A stretch of DNA of 64,000 nt from Turritopsis dohrnii (lineage: Eukaryota > Cnidaria > Hydrozoa > Anthoathecata > Oceaniidae), in contig BQMF02000001.1 of assembly GCA_027922465.2 (NCBI GenBank), positions 1,364,001-1,428,000 of the forward strand. Direction: 5' to 3'. Made by a program: the position numbers and the translations under genes. Below the pieces are notes generated by a model. It was not told where the DNA came from and did no database searches. It saw only the letters and a program-made list of their open reading frames with translations. Positions 20,678 to 32,256 of this stretch are shown one piece after another; within the stretch, counting starts at the first letter, position 1, and the number at the start of each line of letters is the position of its first letter.

Positions 20678-21542
20678 TCTATATATTAATAGCCGATTCT
20701 CCGTCTGTCTGTCTGTTTGTTTGTTTGTTTGTTTGTAAGTCACGCAAAATGGTAGATTGAGTTGTGAGCGAAATTATTTCTTTTTTTGTGTGCGACGTGA
20801 GTTCGAAGCAAATACATTGCAACCCCAATCGAACGTGACTTTTTTTGGCTGATGAACTAATAGGAATAACGTTTCGTTTTTATTATTTTGTTAGTTTTGT
20901 ATTCCACGTTGACTTGGCTTTGAAAACAATACATCAACTAAATACAAAGAAACTAAATGATAAAACATTTTGGACAAAAAGCAGCCGTGGCAGAACGTGG
21001 TAGCATCTCGGTTTGCCAGTGTATCCTAACGTATCCTTGCCTGACTGTCTGAGACGGGTGAACTTTTTTTCGAGTAATGAAAATGTTTAAAAACCTATAG
21101 GTAAAAAAAAAAATATCATAAAACAAAATATTTTTTTTTGCTTTTGTCATAATAGTTGTCTTTAATCGATTTCTTTTAATCTATTTTATTTTATATCAGA
21201 TCGAACGTTTTTTTTATTCACTTGATTCATTTAGCACGTGCCTCTTCTTCTCTCCTCCCGTGTGATCTTTTTAAGAAGAGAATCCATTTCCCCCTTACGT
21301 TTGATAGCACCATGTTAGAGCGCGTAACTTTTTTTAAACAAAAGTTAATAAAAAGTTGAAGTTTTCTCTCTACACGTTTTGAGTGTATTGTTACACTGAT
21401 AAAAGATTGGTTTTACCACAGGTTGTGACTTCGAATCTGCTTCTGGTTGTACGAGCCGTTTATAAGGAAATTTGACGTTTATTGATACAGTGATACAGAG
21501 CAGGTGGACATGGGCGGCGAGCGACGCCGCCTTGGCGGCTAG
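20678..21542 (+). mobile_element. Non-autonomous Helitron, array copy 2 (865 bp, type A)
   Basis: Begins with TCTATATATT immediately after the CTAG of copy 1 and ends in the same hairpin plus CTAG at 21539-21542. Like copy 1 it has the type A interior (CATAATAGTTGTC then AATCGATTTCTTTTAATC). The microsatellite tract is richer in TTTG. Confidence 0.88.
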
Positions 21543-22414
21543 TCTATATATTAATAGCCGATTCTCTGTTTGTTTGTTTGTGCGTTTGTTTGTTTGTAAG
21601 TCACGCAAAATGGTAGATTGAGTTGTGAGCGAAATTATTTCTTTTTTTGTGCGCGACGTGAGTTCGAAACAAATACATTGCAACCCCAATCGAACGTGAC
21701 TTTTTTTGGCTGATGAACTAATAGGAATAACGTTTTGTTTTCATCATTATTGTTAGTTTTATATTCCACGTTGACTTGGCTTTGAAAACAGTACATCAAC
21801 TAAATACAAAGAAACTAACTGATTAAACATTTTGGACAAAAAGCAGCAGTGGCAGAACGTGGCAGCATGTGCGGTTTGCCACTATCTCTTGCCTGACTGT
21901 CTGAGACGGGTGAACTTTTTTTTTGAGCAATCAAAATGTTTAAAAACCGATAGGTAAAAAAAGAGTATTATATCAAAACAAATTTTTTTTTGTTTTTTTT
22001 TTTTTTTTTTTTTGCTTTTCTTTTAACAAATTAATTTCTTCTTTTAATTGTTAAGCGTTCTGATCGAACGTTTTTTATTCTATTTATTCATTTAGCACGT
22101 GCCTTTTTTCTCTCCTCCGTCGTGATGTTTTTAAGAAGAGAAACTATTTCCCCCTTACGTTTGATAGCACCCATGTTAGAGTGCGTAACTTTTTTAAAAC
22201 AAAAGCTAATAAAAAGTTGAAGTTTTCTCTTTCTACATTTTGAGTGTATTGTTACACTGATAAAAGATTGGTTTTATCAGAGGTTGTGACTTCGAATATG
22301 CTTCTGGTTGAACACAAGTTGTACGAGCCGTTTATAAGGAAATTTGACGTTTATTGATACAGTGATACAGAGCAGGTGAACATCGGCGGCGAGCGACGCC
22401 GCCTTGGCGGCTAG
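21543..22414 (+). mobile_element. Non-autonomous Helitron, array copy 3 (872 bp, type B)
   Basis: Directly abuts copy 2. Type B interior: TTTTCTTTTAACAAATTAAT and TTCTTTTAATTGTTAAGCG replace the type A block, and the 3' part reads GTGAACATCGGCGGCGAG. A long T run lies at about 21985-22013. Ends in hairpin plus CTAG at 22411-22414. Confidence 0.88.
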
Positions 22415-23425
22415 TCTATATATTAATAGCCGATTCTCTGTCTGTCTGTCTGTCTGTTTGTTTGTCTGTCACGCAAAATGGTAGATTGAGTTGTGAGCGA
22501 AATTATTTCTTTTTTTGTGTGCGACGTGAGTTCGAAGCAAATACATTGCAACTCCAATCGAACGTGACTTTTTTTGGCTGATGAACTAATAGGAATAACG
22601 TTTTGTTTTTATCATTATTGTTAGTTTTATATTCCACGTTGACTTGGCTTTGAAAACAATACATCAACTAAATACAAACTAACTGAAACTAACTGATTAA
22701 ACGTTTTGGACATAAAGTAGTGGCAAAACGTGCGGTTTACCAGTGTATCCTAACGTATCCTTGCCTGACTGTCTGAGACGGGTGAACATTTTTTCGAGCA
22801 ATCAAAATGTTTAAAAACCGATAGGTTAAAAAAGAGTATATGATACAAAATATTTTTTTTTGCTTTTGTCATAATAGTTGTCTTAATTTGTTTTAATCGA
22901 TTTCTTTTAATCTATTTTAATCAGATCGAACGTTTTTTTTTATTCACTTTATTCATTTAGCACGTGCCTTTTTTTCTCTCCTCCCGTGTGATCTTTTTAA
23001 GAAGAAAAGCCATTTTTTCACCTACTTCTGACAGCACCCGTGTTAGAGTGCGTAAAACAAAAGCTAATAATAAGTTGAAAAGTTTTTTCTCTCTGCGTTT
23101 TGAGTGTATTGTTAAACTGATATTTGATTGGTTTAAAATCGTAAATAAAAACCACGTGAAGTTCACGTTCGGAATGCATTGTGTAAAGCAAGAAAGTCTA
23201 CTAACATTTTAAATGCGACCGCGACAATGAACGGCTGAGTTAAGACCATGCAAGATTTGAAACACCAGGAACATATTTCTCTTCACGTGCAAACGAGCTT
23301 TATTAAGCGATAAAGCCAGCAGCAAAGGAAGTCTTATCGCTGGTTTTAAGTGCAATAATTTGGAGCAGGTGGTGATACAACGCAAGCTGAACATGGGCGG
23401 CGAGCGACGCCGCCTTGGCGGCTAG
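22415..23425 (+). mobile_element. Non-autonomous Helitron, array copy 4 (1011 bp, type A with replaced 3' segment)
   Basis: Starts exactly after the CTAG of copy 3. The first ~700 bases are type A. From about 23115 to 23385 the usual 3' segment (TTACACTGATAAAAG, GAGCCGTTTATAAGGAAATT, GATACAGTGATACAGAGC) is replaced by unrelated sequence, rejoining at AACATGGGCGGCGAGCG. Ends in hairpin plus CTAG at 23422-23425. Confidence 0.86.
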
Positions 23426-24287
23426 TCTATATATTAATAGCCGATTCTCTGTCTGTCTGTCTGTCTGTTTGTTTGTCTGTCACGCAAAATGGTAGATTGA
23501 GTTGTGAGCGAAATTATTTCTTTTTTTGTGTGCGACGTGAGTTCGAAGCAAATACATTGCAACCCCAATCGAACGTGACTTTTTTTGGCTGATGAACTAA
23601 TAGGAATAACGTTTTGTTTTTATCATTATTGTTAGTTTTATATTCCACGTTGACTTGGCTTTGAAAACAGTACATCAACTAAATACAAAGAAACTAACTG
23701 ATTAAACATTTTGGACAAAAAGCAGCAGTGGCAGAACGTGGCAGCATGTGCGATTTGCCACTATCTCTTGCCTGATTGTCTGAGACGGGTGAACTTTTGT
23801 TTTGAGCAATCAAAATGTTTAAAAACCGATAGGTAAAAAAAGAGTATTATATCAAAACAAAATGTGTTTTTTTTTTTTTTTTTTTTGCTTTTCTTTTAAC
23901 AAATTAATTTCTTCTTTTAATTGTTAAGCGTTCTGATCGAACGTTTTTTATTCTATTTATTCAATTAGCACGTGCCTTTTTTCTCTCCTCCGTCGTGATG
24001 TTTTTAAGAAGAGAAACTATTTCTTCCTTACGTTTGATAGCACCCATGTTAGAGTGGGTAACTTTTTTAAAACAAAAGCTAATAAAAAGTTGAAGTTTTC
24101 TCTCTCTACATTTTGAGTGTATTGTTACACTGATAAAAGATTGGTTTTATCAGAGGTTGTGACTTCGAATATGCTTCTGGTTGAACACAAGTTGTACGAG
24201 CCGTTTATAAGGAAATTTGACGTTTATTGATACAGTGATACAGAGCATGTGAACATCGGCGGCGAGCGACGCCGCCTTGGCGGCTAG
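23426..24287 (+). mobile_element. Non-autonomous Helitron, array copy 5 (862 bp, type B)
   Basis: Type B interior and 3' region, nearly the same as copy 3. Ends with hairpin, TTGGCGG and CTAG at 24284-24287, followed by T, which with the A at 19812 gives the A/T pair expected around a Helitron insertion if the whole array counts as one insert. Confidence 0.88.
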
Positions 24288-24301
24288 TTATTAATATATT
24301 A

Positions 24302-24698
24302 CTAGACGCCCATGTTTAGCCTGCGTTGGGTTCACGAAAAATTAAGGTATTGCCAACAGAAAGTGTGCCCATATTGTATAGCTTGAAAAACTGATCAAAA
24401 GAATGTATGGGATCGTTTTGCTACGACCAACCGTTACAGAGATATCGTCGGTTAGAGATTCCGATGACGTCACAGACCCGTCCCCCCCAAAAATTAGACC
24501 TTAATTTTTAGTCACCCCATCGCCTTTCTCGCGAAGCCCTAAAAACGTCAGTTTTTATTATTGGTATATGAGATATTTTCCCAAAAACTTCGCGTTTGAT
24601 TGGGGATGTAATGCGCACAAGAAAAGAAAAAAAACTCACAGCTCACAACTACCATTTGCGTGACAGACAGACAGACAGACAGAGAATCGGCTAAAAGA
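24302..24698 (-). mobile_element. Older inverted Helitron-like copy lacking the 3' hairpin
   Basis: On the minus strand the 3' end reads AACGCAGGCTAAACATGGGC, GT then CTAG followed by T; compare AACGCAAGCTGAACATGGGC before the hairpin in array copy 4. The 5' side holds TAGCCGATTCTCTGTCTGTC, as in the array. The interior matches the fragments at 11935 and 13310. The GC-rich hairpin is missing. It lies 14 bases beyond the array, tail to tail. Confidence 0.65.
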
Positions 24699-24699
24699 A

Positions 24700-26245
24700 A
24701 ACAGAAGTTCTAGGAAAAATATTGTAGTGCTTAAGAGATGCATCGATATCACTCTTCAGTGCGTTTCCAAACATGTCTTTCTGATTAACTTCCAATTTCC
24801 ATTTCAACTTAACAAAGGATTCATCACATTCTAGGAAATATATACCCTTCTTCTATACAAAGCTGAAAGATATCTTTCCTTAGTTCGTTTCTAACAAGAG
24901 TCGTTCATCTTGTTTGTTGTGATGCTCCCTTACAGTCCGCTATAAATGCGATGCTAATAGATATTTTCCGAATTTCAATTTAAACTTCATTACACGTAAC
25001 CAGTATGTAACCAGTTTATAAGCAACCAGTTTATAAGCAACCCTAGGTAAATCTTTAAAGAACTTAAGCAACTTTTCAAGACCCAAGTTTTTATTCAAGC
25101 AACATATTTTTTTTAGGATTTGCAGTATTATACATAAAGTTGGGTTGCCATAAAATAAAATTCGTGTATCTCCACAAACTCAGGTTTCTACCTCGCATTC
25201 AATAACGTTACACTCACATTATAGCTAATACTACTTGATAGATTAAAAATTGTTCGCCAAACATTTGTAGTAAAGATCAGTTACCAAGCAAAACAATGTA
25301 TCATAATCGAAAACGAGGCGGAAATATTTAGTTAGTTGAGATACTGACGTTTAAACTCAAACTCAAAAAATTCTCGGTGAACTCAAAACGATTTCTCGGT
25401 GAACCCAAAACGATTACTCGTTAAACTAGTTGTTTATGAAACATAACAGGCTACACGAAGTGAAATCCAAATATCGAATCATTGCGCATGCGCAAAACGG
25501 TTTGTGGTTTCACTTTGGTCAGATAAAACGAAAAAGCATTACACTCGAAATAAGCTTCACGCCTGAAGTCATATGAACAGTAATGAGAAACGCACTTCAC
25601 ACTGAAGCGAAAGTTTTCGTTTCAAATCGGTTTGAGCTGTCTTTGGAGGTCTCAAATATGTTATAAATATTGCGTAGGTGTTGATATTCAGCGAAAGTGT
25701 TTGCCTGTTGGTTTTAGATAATAGAATGAACTGAAAATCAATCCAGTTCCTCATTGGCTGAATCGACAACAGCTTGGAAAATGACAAGACACTAATCTGT
25801 TTGCTACTTCGCTGTTTTATGTGTTCCTTCATGGAATTACAATGTTAATGCTCTAACATTTTATATGAATATAGCTATTCTCTCCGCGAATTGTTCAAGA
25901 TATCAAGATTTGAGCGATAGGCAAGTAGGGTGAGTGTAGGGTGGAGATTCCATAGATTCTGTTGGATTTTTTGCATAAGTGAATTAAAGGAGCTAAGGGA
26001 TGAATTTTGTAAATTTGTGGGCATGTCAGCCATATTTAGACGTTGAGCGTTAATCAACAAAAAAGATTAGAATTGTTACATCTCTTGCTTGTTTACCAAC
26101 TGAATAAAAAACATGTTAATCAAAACAGCTCTGCAGACATAACTGAATGCATTAAATCGTGTCTTCTTTTTTTTTTTGAGATCGTATTTCTGGTGGGTTT
26201 TTTAATCTCTGTAAATAGGATAACAATTTTTATCACACATTAAAA
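24700..26245. other. Intergenic, nothing recognised
   Basis: No coherent gene model on either strand. Short frames at 25569-25832 and 25875-26060 (minus) have no domain or splice support. Small direct repeats near 25010 (AACCAGTTTATAAGC) and 25370-25410 (CTCGGTGAAC) are visible. Confidence 0.4.
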
Positions 26246-26710
26246 GGCTGCGTTTACACGTGTCCGAAGTAAAATGTCATCTCAAACCGCAGAGCAATAC
26301 TGGAATGGTTATATGAAGTTTCACTTGTGCATGCTCGTGGCAAGCAAGCCTAGTAGAGTTGTCTGCATTTAATCACATTACTTTGCTTTTAGAGGTTTAT
26401 TTATCGAGGGTGGAGGAGGGTTACACGCATGGTCTTACCTTGGCAACCCGAAGTGAAGTGAAGTGAATGCACTTCGTTCTCCTCCGCATGCTATTTACAC
26501 GTTCTAGACTTGACTTTCACTTCTGATATACGTGTAACAACCACTAATGAGGTTTAGTTTCACTTTAGTCAAAGAGATGGGAAATGAAAAGTAGGAATGA
26601 GTGAGTTTCACTTCAGGATTTCAATGTAAACACTACCAGACTTTTCTTCAGATACTGAATTGTGAAACGTTTTGGTTTGGGCAAAGTAAAAGTATCATGT
26701 AGACACTGCC
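26246..26710. mobile_element. Possible MITE with GGCTGCGTTTACACG ends
   Basis: GGCTGCGTTTACACGTGTCC at the left and, on the other strand, GGCAGTGTCTACATGATACT at the right form diverged inverted ends next to TAA(A) on both sides, which could be a 3-bp Harbinger-type duplication. The interior repeats GTGAAA/TTTCACTT and GTGTAAAC-like motifs. Non-coding. Boundaries uncertain by a base or two. Confidence 0.45.
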
Positions 26711-27969
26711 TAAATTACATGATATTTTCTTTGTAAAACATTCATGTTGTTTTCAAAACAAGCTTTCTCAATTATGTTTCGATGAGCTTCACAGATGGAG
26801 TGTTAATTCAAATAATTTGTTAGTGTTTGTTGCAAGATTTGAAAACACTTTTACTTCTCAAATCGAATTTCGCCTAATCCTGCAAAGAGAACAGGAAAAT
26901 TCAAGGTATATGTAATGTGTCATTGTCCTCAATGAAAGAAAAAAATGCTTAACACTGCAAGTTTTCTTGACAGTACCGTCAATATAGTCCTTTGCATAGG
27001 ACAGGTTGAGCTGGTTTAAATATAAATAGAGACAACACAAAATTTGTTCATAATGGGTTTGTAATGGGAATAACATACAGATAAGCTTAAATTATCCAAC
27101 AATGGTAATTTTACATCTCAGTCGGAGCCAATTACGAGGAAAAGCGGAAAATTGTTAATAAGATGTGTTTCCATGGTAATTAGCAGTTATCCATACAGAG
27201 TTGTTGACATCTGTTCATTATATCCTATTTAGAAGCCGCAGTTCCATCAACAAAAACGCATGAAGTAGCAAAGGGAAGGTGTTAGTTAATATTTAGATGG
27301 TTTAGAAGAGTATTTTGGATTGATAATGTTGAAGTTAATGACAAGTAAGTAAAACTTCATCTCACTTTACTTTCTTTCATTTAGAGCCCCCTTAGACAAA
27401 ATTGTTAAATTTACTACGATGGAGAGTATTTTTATTGAAATAGTATGCGTATGTCTGTAGAAATGCACTCCTTCACAGCCAGTTTTTGCCCGTTGGAAGT
27501 TGTGGAAAAGATTATTCAGCAAATGAAATAGGAAGAGATGAAAAAATATGAAGTTGACCATGGAACGATCTAATTATTTTTCAGTTTTCTTCACCAGCTT
27601 TTACTACAAAAAGTTTTATTCTATTCGACTTATCAACATAGGTCGTCAACTGAATTCTAAATCTTTTGACGAAGTTTAGAAGATAATCTTTTAAGCCTTG
27701 ACGAGCTGTGAAATAAAGTCTTATTCACTGGTTGATAACTTTAACATGAGTAGCTTTGACAGTATTTTGAGCTGTCTGATAGTTTATGAAACACGCCGCT
27801 TAAGTCCGTTTTACACTAGCCAATCCACCGGGAGTGAGATAACAATAACGTTTCACTATGGAAACACAAATTTGATTGTGGGATTTTCAGCCGCAATTAT
27901 ATCTAATTTGATCCTTATGCTTTTCACGGACTTGGTTAAGAAACGCCAAGTGGAAAATTAGATTTAATA
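26711..27969. other. Intergenic, nothing recognised
   Basis: A frame at 27698-27961 includes a hydrophobic run (LIVGFSAAIISNLILMLF), but there is no supporting start, splice signal or family, and it stops just before the Helitron end. I do not call it a gene. Confidence 0.35.
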
Positions 27970-28582
27970 CTAGCCGCCAAGGCGGCGTCGCTCGCCGCCC
28001 ATGTCCACCTGCTCTGTATCACTGTATCAATAAACGTCAAATTTCCTTATAAACGGCTCGTACAACTTGTGTTCAACCAGAAGCAGATTCGAAGTCACAA
28101 CCTCTGGTAAAACCAATCTTTTATCAGTGTAACAATACACTCAAAACGTAGAGAGAGAAAACTTCAACTTTTTATTAGCTTTTGTTTTAAAAAAGTTATG
28201 CGCTCTATGCGCGCTCTAACATGGGTGCTATCAAACGTAAGGGGGAAATCGTTTCTCTTCTTAAAAAGACCACGCCGGAGGAGAGAAAAAAAGCACGTGC
28301 TAAATGAATAAATAGAATAAAAAAAACGTTCGATCAGAACGCTTAACAATTAAAAGAAGAAATTAATTTATTAAAAGAAAAGCAAAAAAACAAAACATTT
28401 TGTTTTGATATGATACTGTTTTTTTTTACCTATCGGTTTTTAAACATTTTGATTGCTCAAAATAAAAGTTCACCCGTCTCAGACAGTCAGGCAAGAGTTA
28501 GTGGCAATCCGAACATGACTTACAAACAAACGAACAAACAAACAGACAGACAGACAGACGGAGAATCGGCTATTAATATAGA
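27970..28582 (-). mobile_element. Solo non-autonomous Helitron with internal deletion (613 bp, type B)
   Basis: On the minus strand it starts TCTATATTAATAGCCGATTC after an A and ends GGCGGC(GAGCGAC)GCCGCC, TTGGCGG, CTAG followed by T: textbook Helitron flanks. The interior is type B. About 260 bases present in the array copies are missing between the microsatellite tract and the GATTGCCACTAACTCTTGCC block. Confidence 0.85.
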
Positions 28583-28953
28583 TTTTACGAAAGTTCAAAT
28601 TGTAACACCTAAAAATTCCAAAGCGCTATTGTTCAGCTTTAGAATTACCGTTGGAGACACGTGACAATGTTACGTCATTATTGCATCGTTTCTAATCTTG
28701 ATGTCATCACGTGATAACTGAAGAGGTATTTTTAATATGTCTTTTTGACAATGCAATTACCATACTTAAACGTTGTTTAACAGTGGCGTTTTAGTGGCGT
28801 AATAGTTTGATAACAGGTTAAGATACTGAACGTGAACACTCACTACCGCCCTATCACCGTCATCACCACTCCCATAGGGTGAATTTCTCCAATAGGGTGT
28901 ATTTCTCTTGAAATGAACACTCAACTGTCTGGGAAGAAATTCATAAATGTTAA

Positions 28954-31900
28954 ATGCATACATTTTGCTTTTTAGTACTGTTCGTATCGTGTATACTACT
29001 GGCACCTGTGAGTTGTTCTCCAGCCCATACGTTACTAGATGAATTAGAGGATCAAATTATTGTATCAAAAATAAAAAACTATTTAGTAAACAGATATAGA
29101 GACAGCTTCAGGGATAAACACGAAACAAACTTAGATTTCCTTGACGACAATGATGTAACCGACAATGATGATTCATTCAAAACAGTAGCTGACGAAAATG
29201 ATGAAAACCTTTACGAAAATGACAAAGATCTGAGTGAGATTGACGAAAGCATTGGTAACGAAGTTTACGAAAATGACGAAAGCGACATACTGGTTGATGA
29301 TAGCAGCAACGACCTCTACGGACATGCATCAGATAAAAAAGCTACTAAGCCAGCACCACCAGAGGATGTGGATGAAAACTTAGATGGAAAAGTCAGTGGA
29401 GATCGTATGTGATTACTTGTGGTGTCTCTCGAACCACTCGAATATACTTCATTGCTAATTTTATCCCTATTTCAAGTTTAGATAATGGAGATGAATTAGA
29501 TCATGGTGATATAATGTTTAGACCAGGTCAACGAAAGGATGTTTTCCAAAGTGAAGACGAAAGCAATGACTTCACAGTTTCAGATGTGTCAAAAACCAAG
29601 CAGTTATGGCCGAATGGAATTGTACCATACGTGATTCAGAAAGATCTCGGTACCAACTTTAAGTCTTTGCTTGAATATGGAAACAAGTTAAGTTCTCTTT
29701 CAGTTAACTGTCTTGTGTTTTATTTTTCGATATTACAGGGTCTTCACATGTAGAAAAAATACGCGAAGCTGTTGCAGAATACAAACAAAAAACATGCATT
29801 CGTTTGGTTCCAAGGAAACAAGAAAAAAATTACATACACTTTAAAAAGGGACAAGGGTATGATTATAGCTTCTAACAATACATTCTTTCGCTATTGTTGT
29901 TCTTGAGTCGAACACCAACTAAAGAGTGTTGACTGAGATTTTGGACTTTAAGCACCTGTTGGAAAATATATCCTGTTTTATCTTTAAGGTGCTGGAGTTA
30001 CGTGGGCATGTCTGGTGGCGAGCAAACTCTATCGTTAGGAGTGGGTTGTGATGATAAAAAGACAGTAGTGCATGAGGTAACCAGCATTCACTTTTCTTTT
30101 CGACTACATGTCAGTAAGATTCGACAACTCGACTGTTAAATTGGATCCAGTTTTTGTATCATCCGATCGGAATGGGAGAGCACTTTCTTAATAATGTTTT
30201 CCACACGATTATTCAAAATCTAGACTTAATTTTAGTTTTCAACTATTCAAATACTCATATCCACAAATCCATAAATTATCCCGCATTGCAGCTCTCGCCT
30301 CGTTTTAAATCTTGTTAATTATGACGTAATTCATCATAAGAAAAGAACTTCCTAACATAATTTTCCCCCGAGGTATAATAATCACTTTTTGTTAATGATA
30401 CAAACATCATTATTATTCAAGATGAAAACAAGGCGAAGGCCTGCTACGATGGATAAATTATGAATTTATGGATAGGAGTATGCATTTAATTAAAAAAGCC
30501 TTTAAGAGGTATAAAGGTTTACTATAACTAGAGGAAAACAAGGAAGCGAAAGCGTTGTTTAGTGAAGATGAAATATGTTTGATGTTGATCGAGTAAGTCC
30601 TTTCTGTTGTGTTATTTACACTACGAGTTTAAAGGATGTTCTAATACCGTGGAACGAGAATGCCAAGTCGTATTTCTTGCAAAGTTTTGTTCTGGTAATT
30701 GGAGCAATTGGAGTGAATGGAGTTTCTTGAAGTTTTAGAAAATGTTTAAAACTTTTTCTTTTTTGAAACTGTTTCGTCGGCCACGTCTGTGAATAATGCT
30801 ACTGTGCTATGCACGTATAGGAACAGATACGCTTTCATCACAAACAAACTTCAACTGTGATGATTGATTGTGTTGATTGATGAAGTTTAATAATGACTCT
30901 ACTCTTTTATGTCTAGGTTATGCATGCACTAGGATTTTGGCACGAGCAATCGAGACCTGATAGAGACAACTACATCAAGATTCTATTAGATAACGTTCCA
31001 GAAGATAAAAGGCATAATTTTGAAAAGAAAAAAGCGAAGGAAGTTGACACGTTAGGCTTCCCGTACGATTACCACAGTGTCATGCACTATAACAAGTAAA
31101 TTAATGAACTGCTTGTCTTCTCATCCTGTTGTTTATACCTTATTCATTTATTTGTTTTAATTGTTTGGTTGTTGTTTTCTCTCGATGATATAGGAAAGCC
31201 TTCGGGAAAAGAGTGAATGGTGTCAAGCAGATAACTATTGTTTCCCTTGACAAGAAAATCCAAAAGTTTGGCCAATGTTGGAGTTGCGGTTTATCGAAAA
31301 CCGATGCTGAACAGTTGAACAAGCTTTATTGCAACTCACCTGTTCTTCGGATCAAGCGACTGACGTATGAGATCAAGGAGAAAATGGCGGAAAATAAGGA
31401 TCAAAGTAATGATGGCTTTCGCGAAACCCTTCTTGAATTTTTAAAGAACCGTTATCGGAATCACTACTGGACTGTGAGCGTGTACAATACCGTTATTGGC
31501 TCTAACAGACATGCGTATAAGGGATCCTGTGTACATGTATGGCAGTACGAAAATAAAAATGTTTTGGCTTGTTTTGCAAAGAAAACATCTCACGTTCTTA
31601 AGGAAGGCCAACGAAGAAGGATTGGCAAAGCTGTTGCAAGATCATTGCAAGATAAAGTGAGTGATCTTCACATATTTTGTTAGATAATGATAAATCGATA
31701 TTTCAACATTAAGCGATCAATAACTGTAATTTGAATCCTCCCTACACCGAAGTAAGGCGGTATGTTGACTTGTTCTTAACTCGCACATAACTGCAAATAA
31801 CCATAACTAAATCGCCATCGCTTCAAAACTTCACCTAATGCTTCTATTCTGTCACGATATAGGGATGCCATGCAGGGAAGTCCATCGGATTTGCTTTCAA

Positions 31901-32090
31901 GGAAGCCGCCTCGTTTGGATATCCGATAGCTGCTGTCCAAATCGTCCGACATGGATCGGAACTGTCTTCGGATTGGTTTGCTAAAACTGTTTTTCTGAAG
32001 TTCAGATGCAGGAAAGTACGAAAAAATTGCAATCCGAAAAAAAGGAAATGCAGAAATAAGATGTCTGACTTGGTGATCATGTTTAAATGA
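28954..32090 (+). CDS. Secreted astacin-family zinc metalloprotease
   Basis: Seven exons: 28954-29404, 29482-29649, 29739-29856, 29989-30076, 30917-31095, 31194-31656, 31863-32090; GT/AG throughout, 564 residues. Residues 1-22 are a signal peptide. About 45-150 is a very acidic prodomain. HGDIM at 158-162 fits the astacin FxGD inhibitory motif, with Asp160 as the switch ligand. The catalytic domain starts near LWPNGIVPYVI (192-202). It has TCIRL (Cys226), GCWSY (Cys247), GVGC (Cys266), the zinc motif HEVMHALGFWH (274-284), HEQSRPDRD, and the Met-turn SVMHY (Met331, Tyr333), ending near LYC. Catalytic residues are all present, so it should be active. Residues ~385-540 form a C-terminal domain with W-T-V-S-V-Y and YPIAAVQIVRHG..SSDWF, weakly like a PLAT beta-sandwich; the tail is basic and Cys-rich. 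No EGF, CUB or ShK domain is seen. Confidence 0.92.
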
Positions 32091-32256
32091 AGCTTGATCA
32101 ACGGAATGAGCTCAAATGGTTTCCGTTAGTGTATATGAACAATTTCTTCGAGGTTATATGCATGTTTTCACCATGCATATGATATATTAAATTCCTTCTT
32201 ATTTTCTTTGTAAACGCGTTCACATTTGAATCAACCTCGTCATACAGTTTATGGGC

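Noticed and set aside
20537..21689. Minus-strand ORFs across the Helitron copies (20537-20743, 20953-21150, 21345-21689)
   Set aside because: They read through the microsatellite tract and hairpin (TNKQTD repeats) and recur only because the copies recur; no start context or domain.
19813..24287. Reading the ~865-bp repeats as a satellite, or the short repeats as a CRISPR array
   Set aside because: Units start and end exactly at Helitron termini and the same unit occurs as a solo insertion at 27970; unit size and eukaryotic context exclude CRISPR.
27698..27961. 87-residue ORF with a membrane-like segment
   Set aside because: No family, no splice support and it ends next to the Helitron terminus; insufficient to call a gene.
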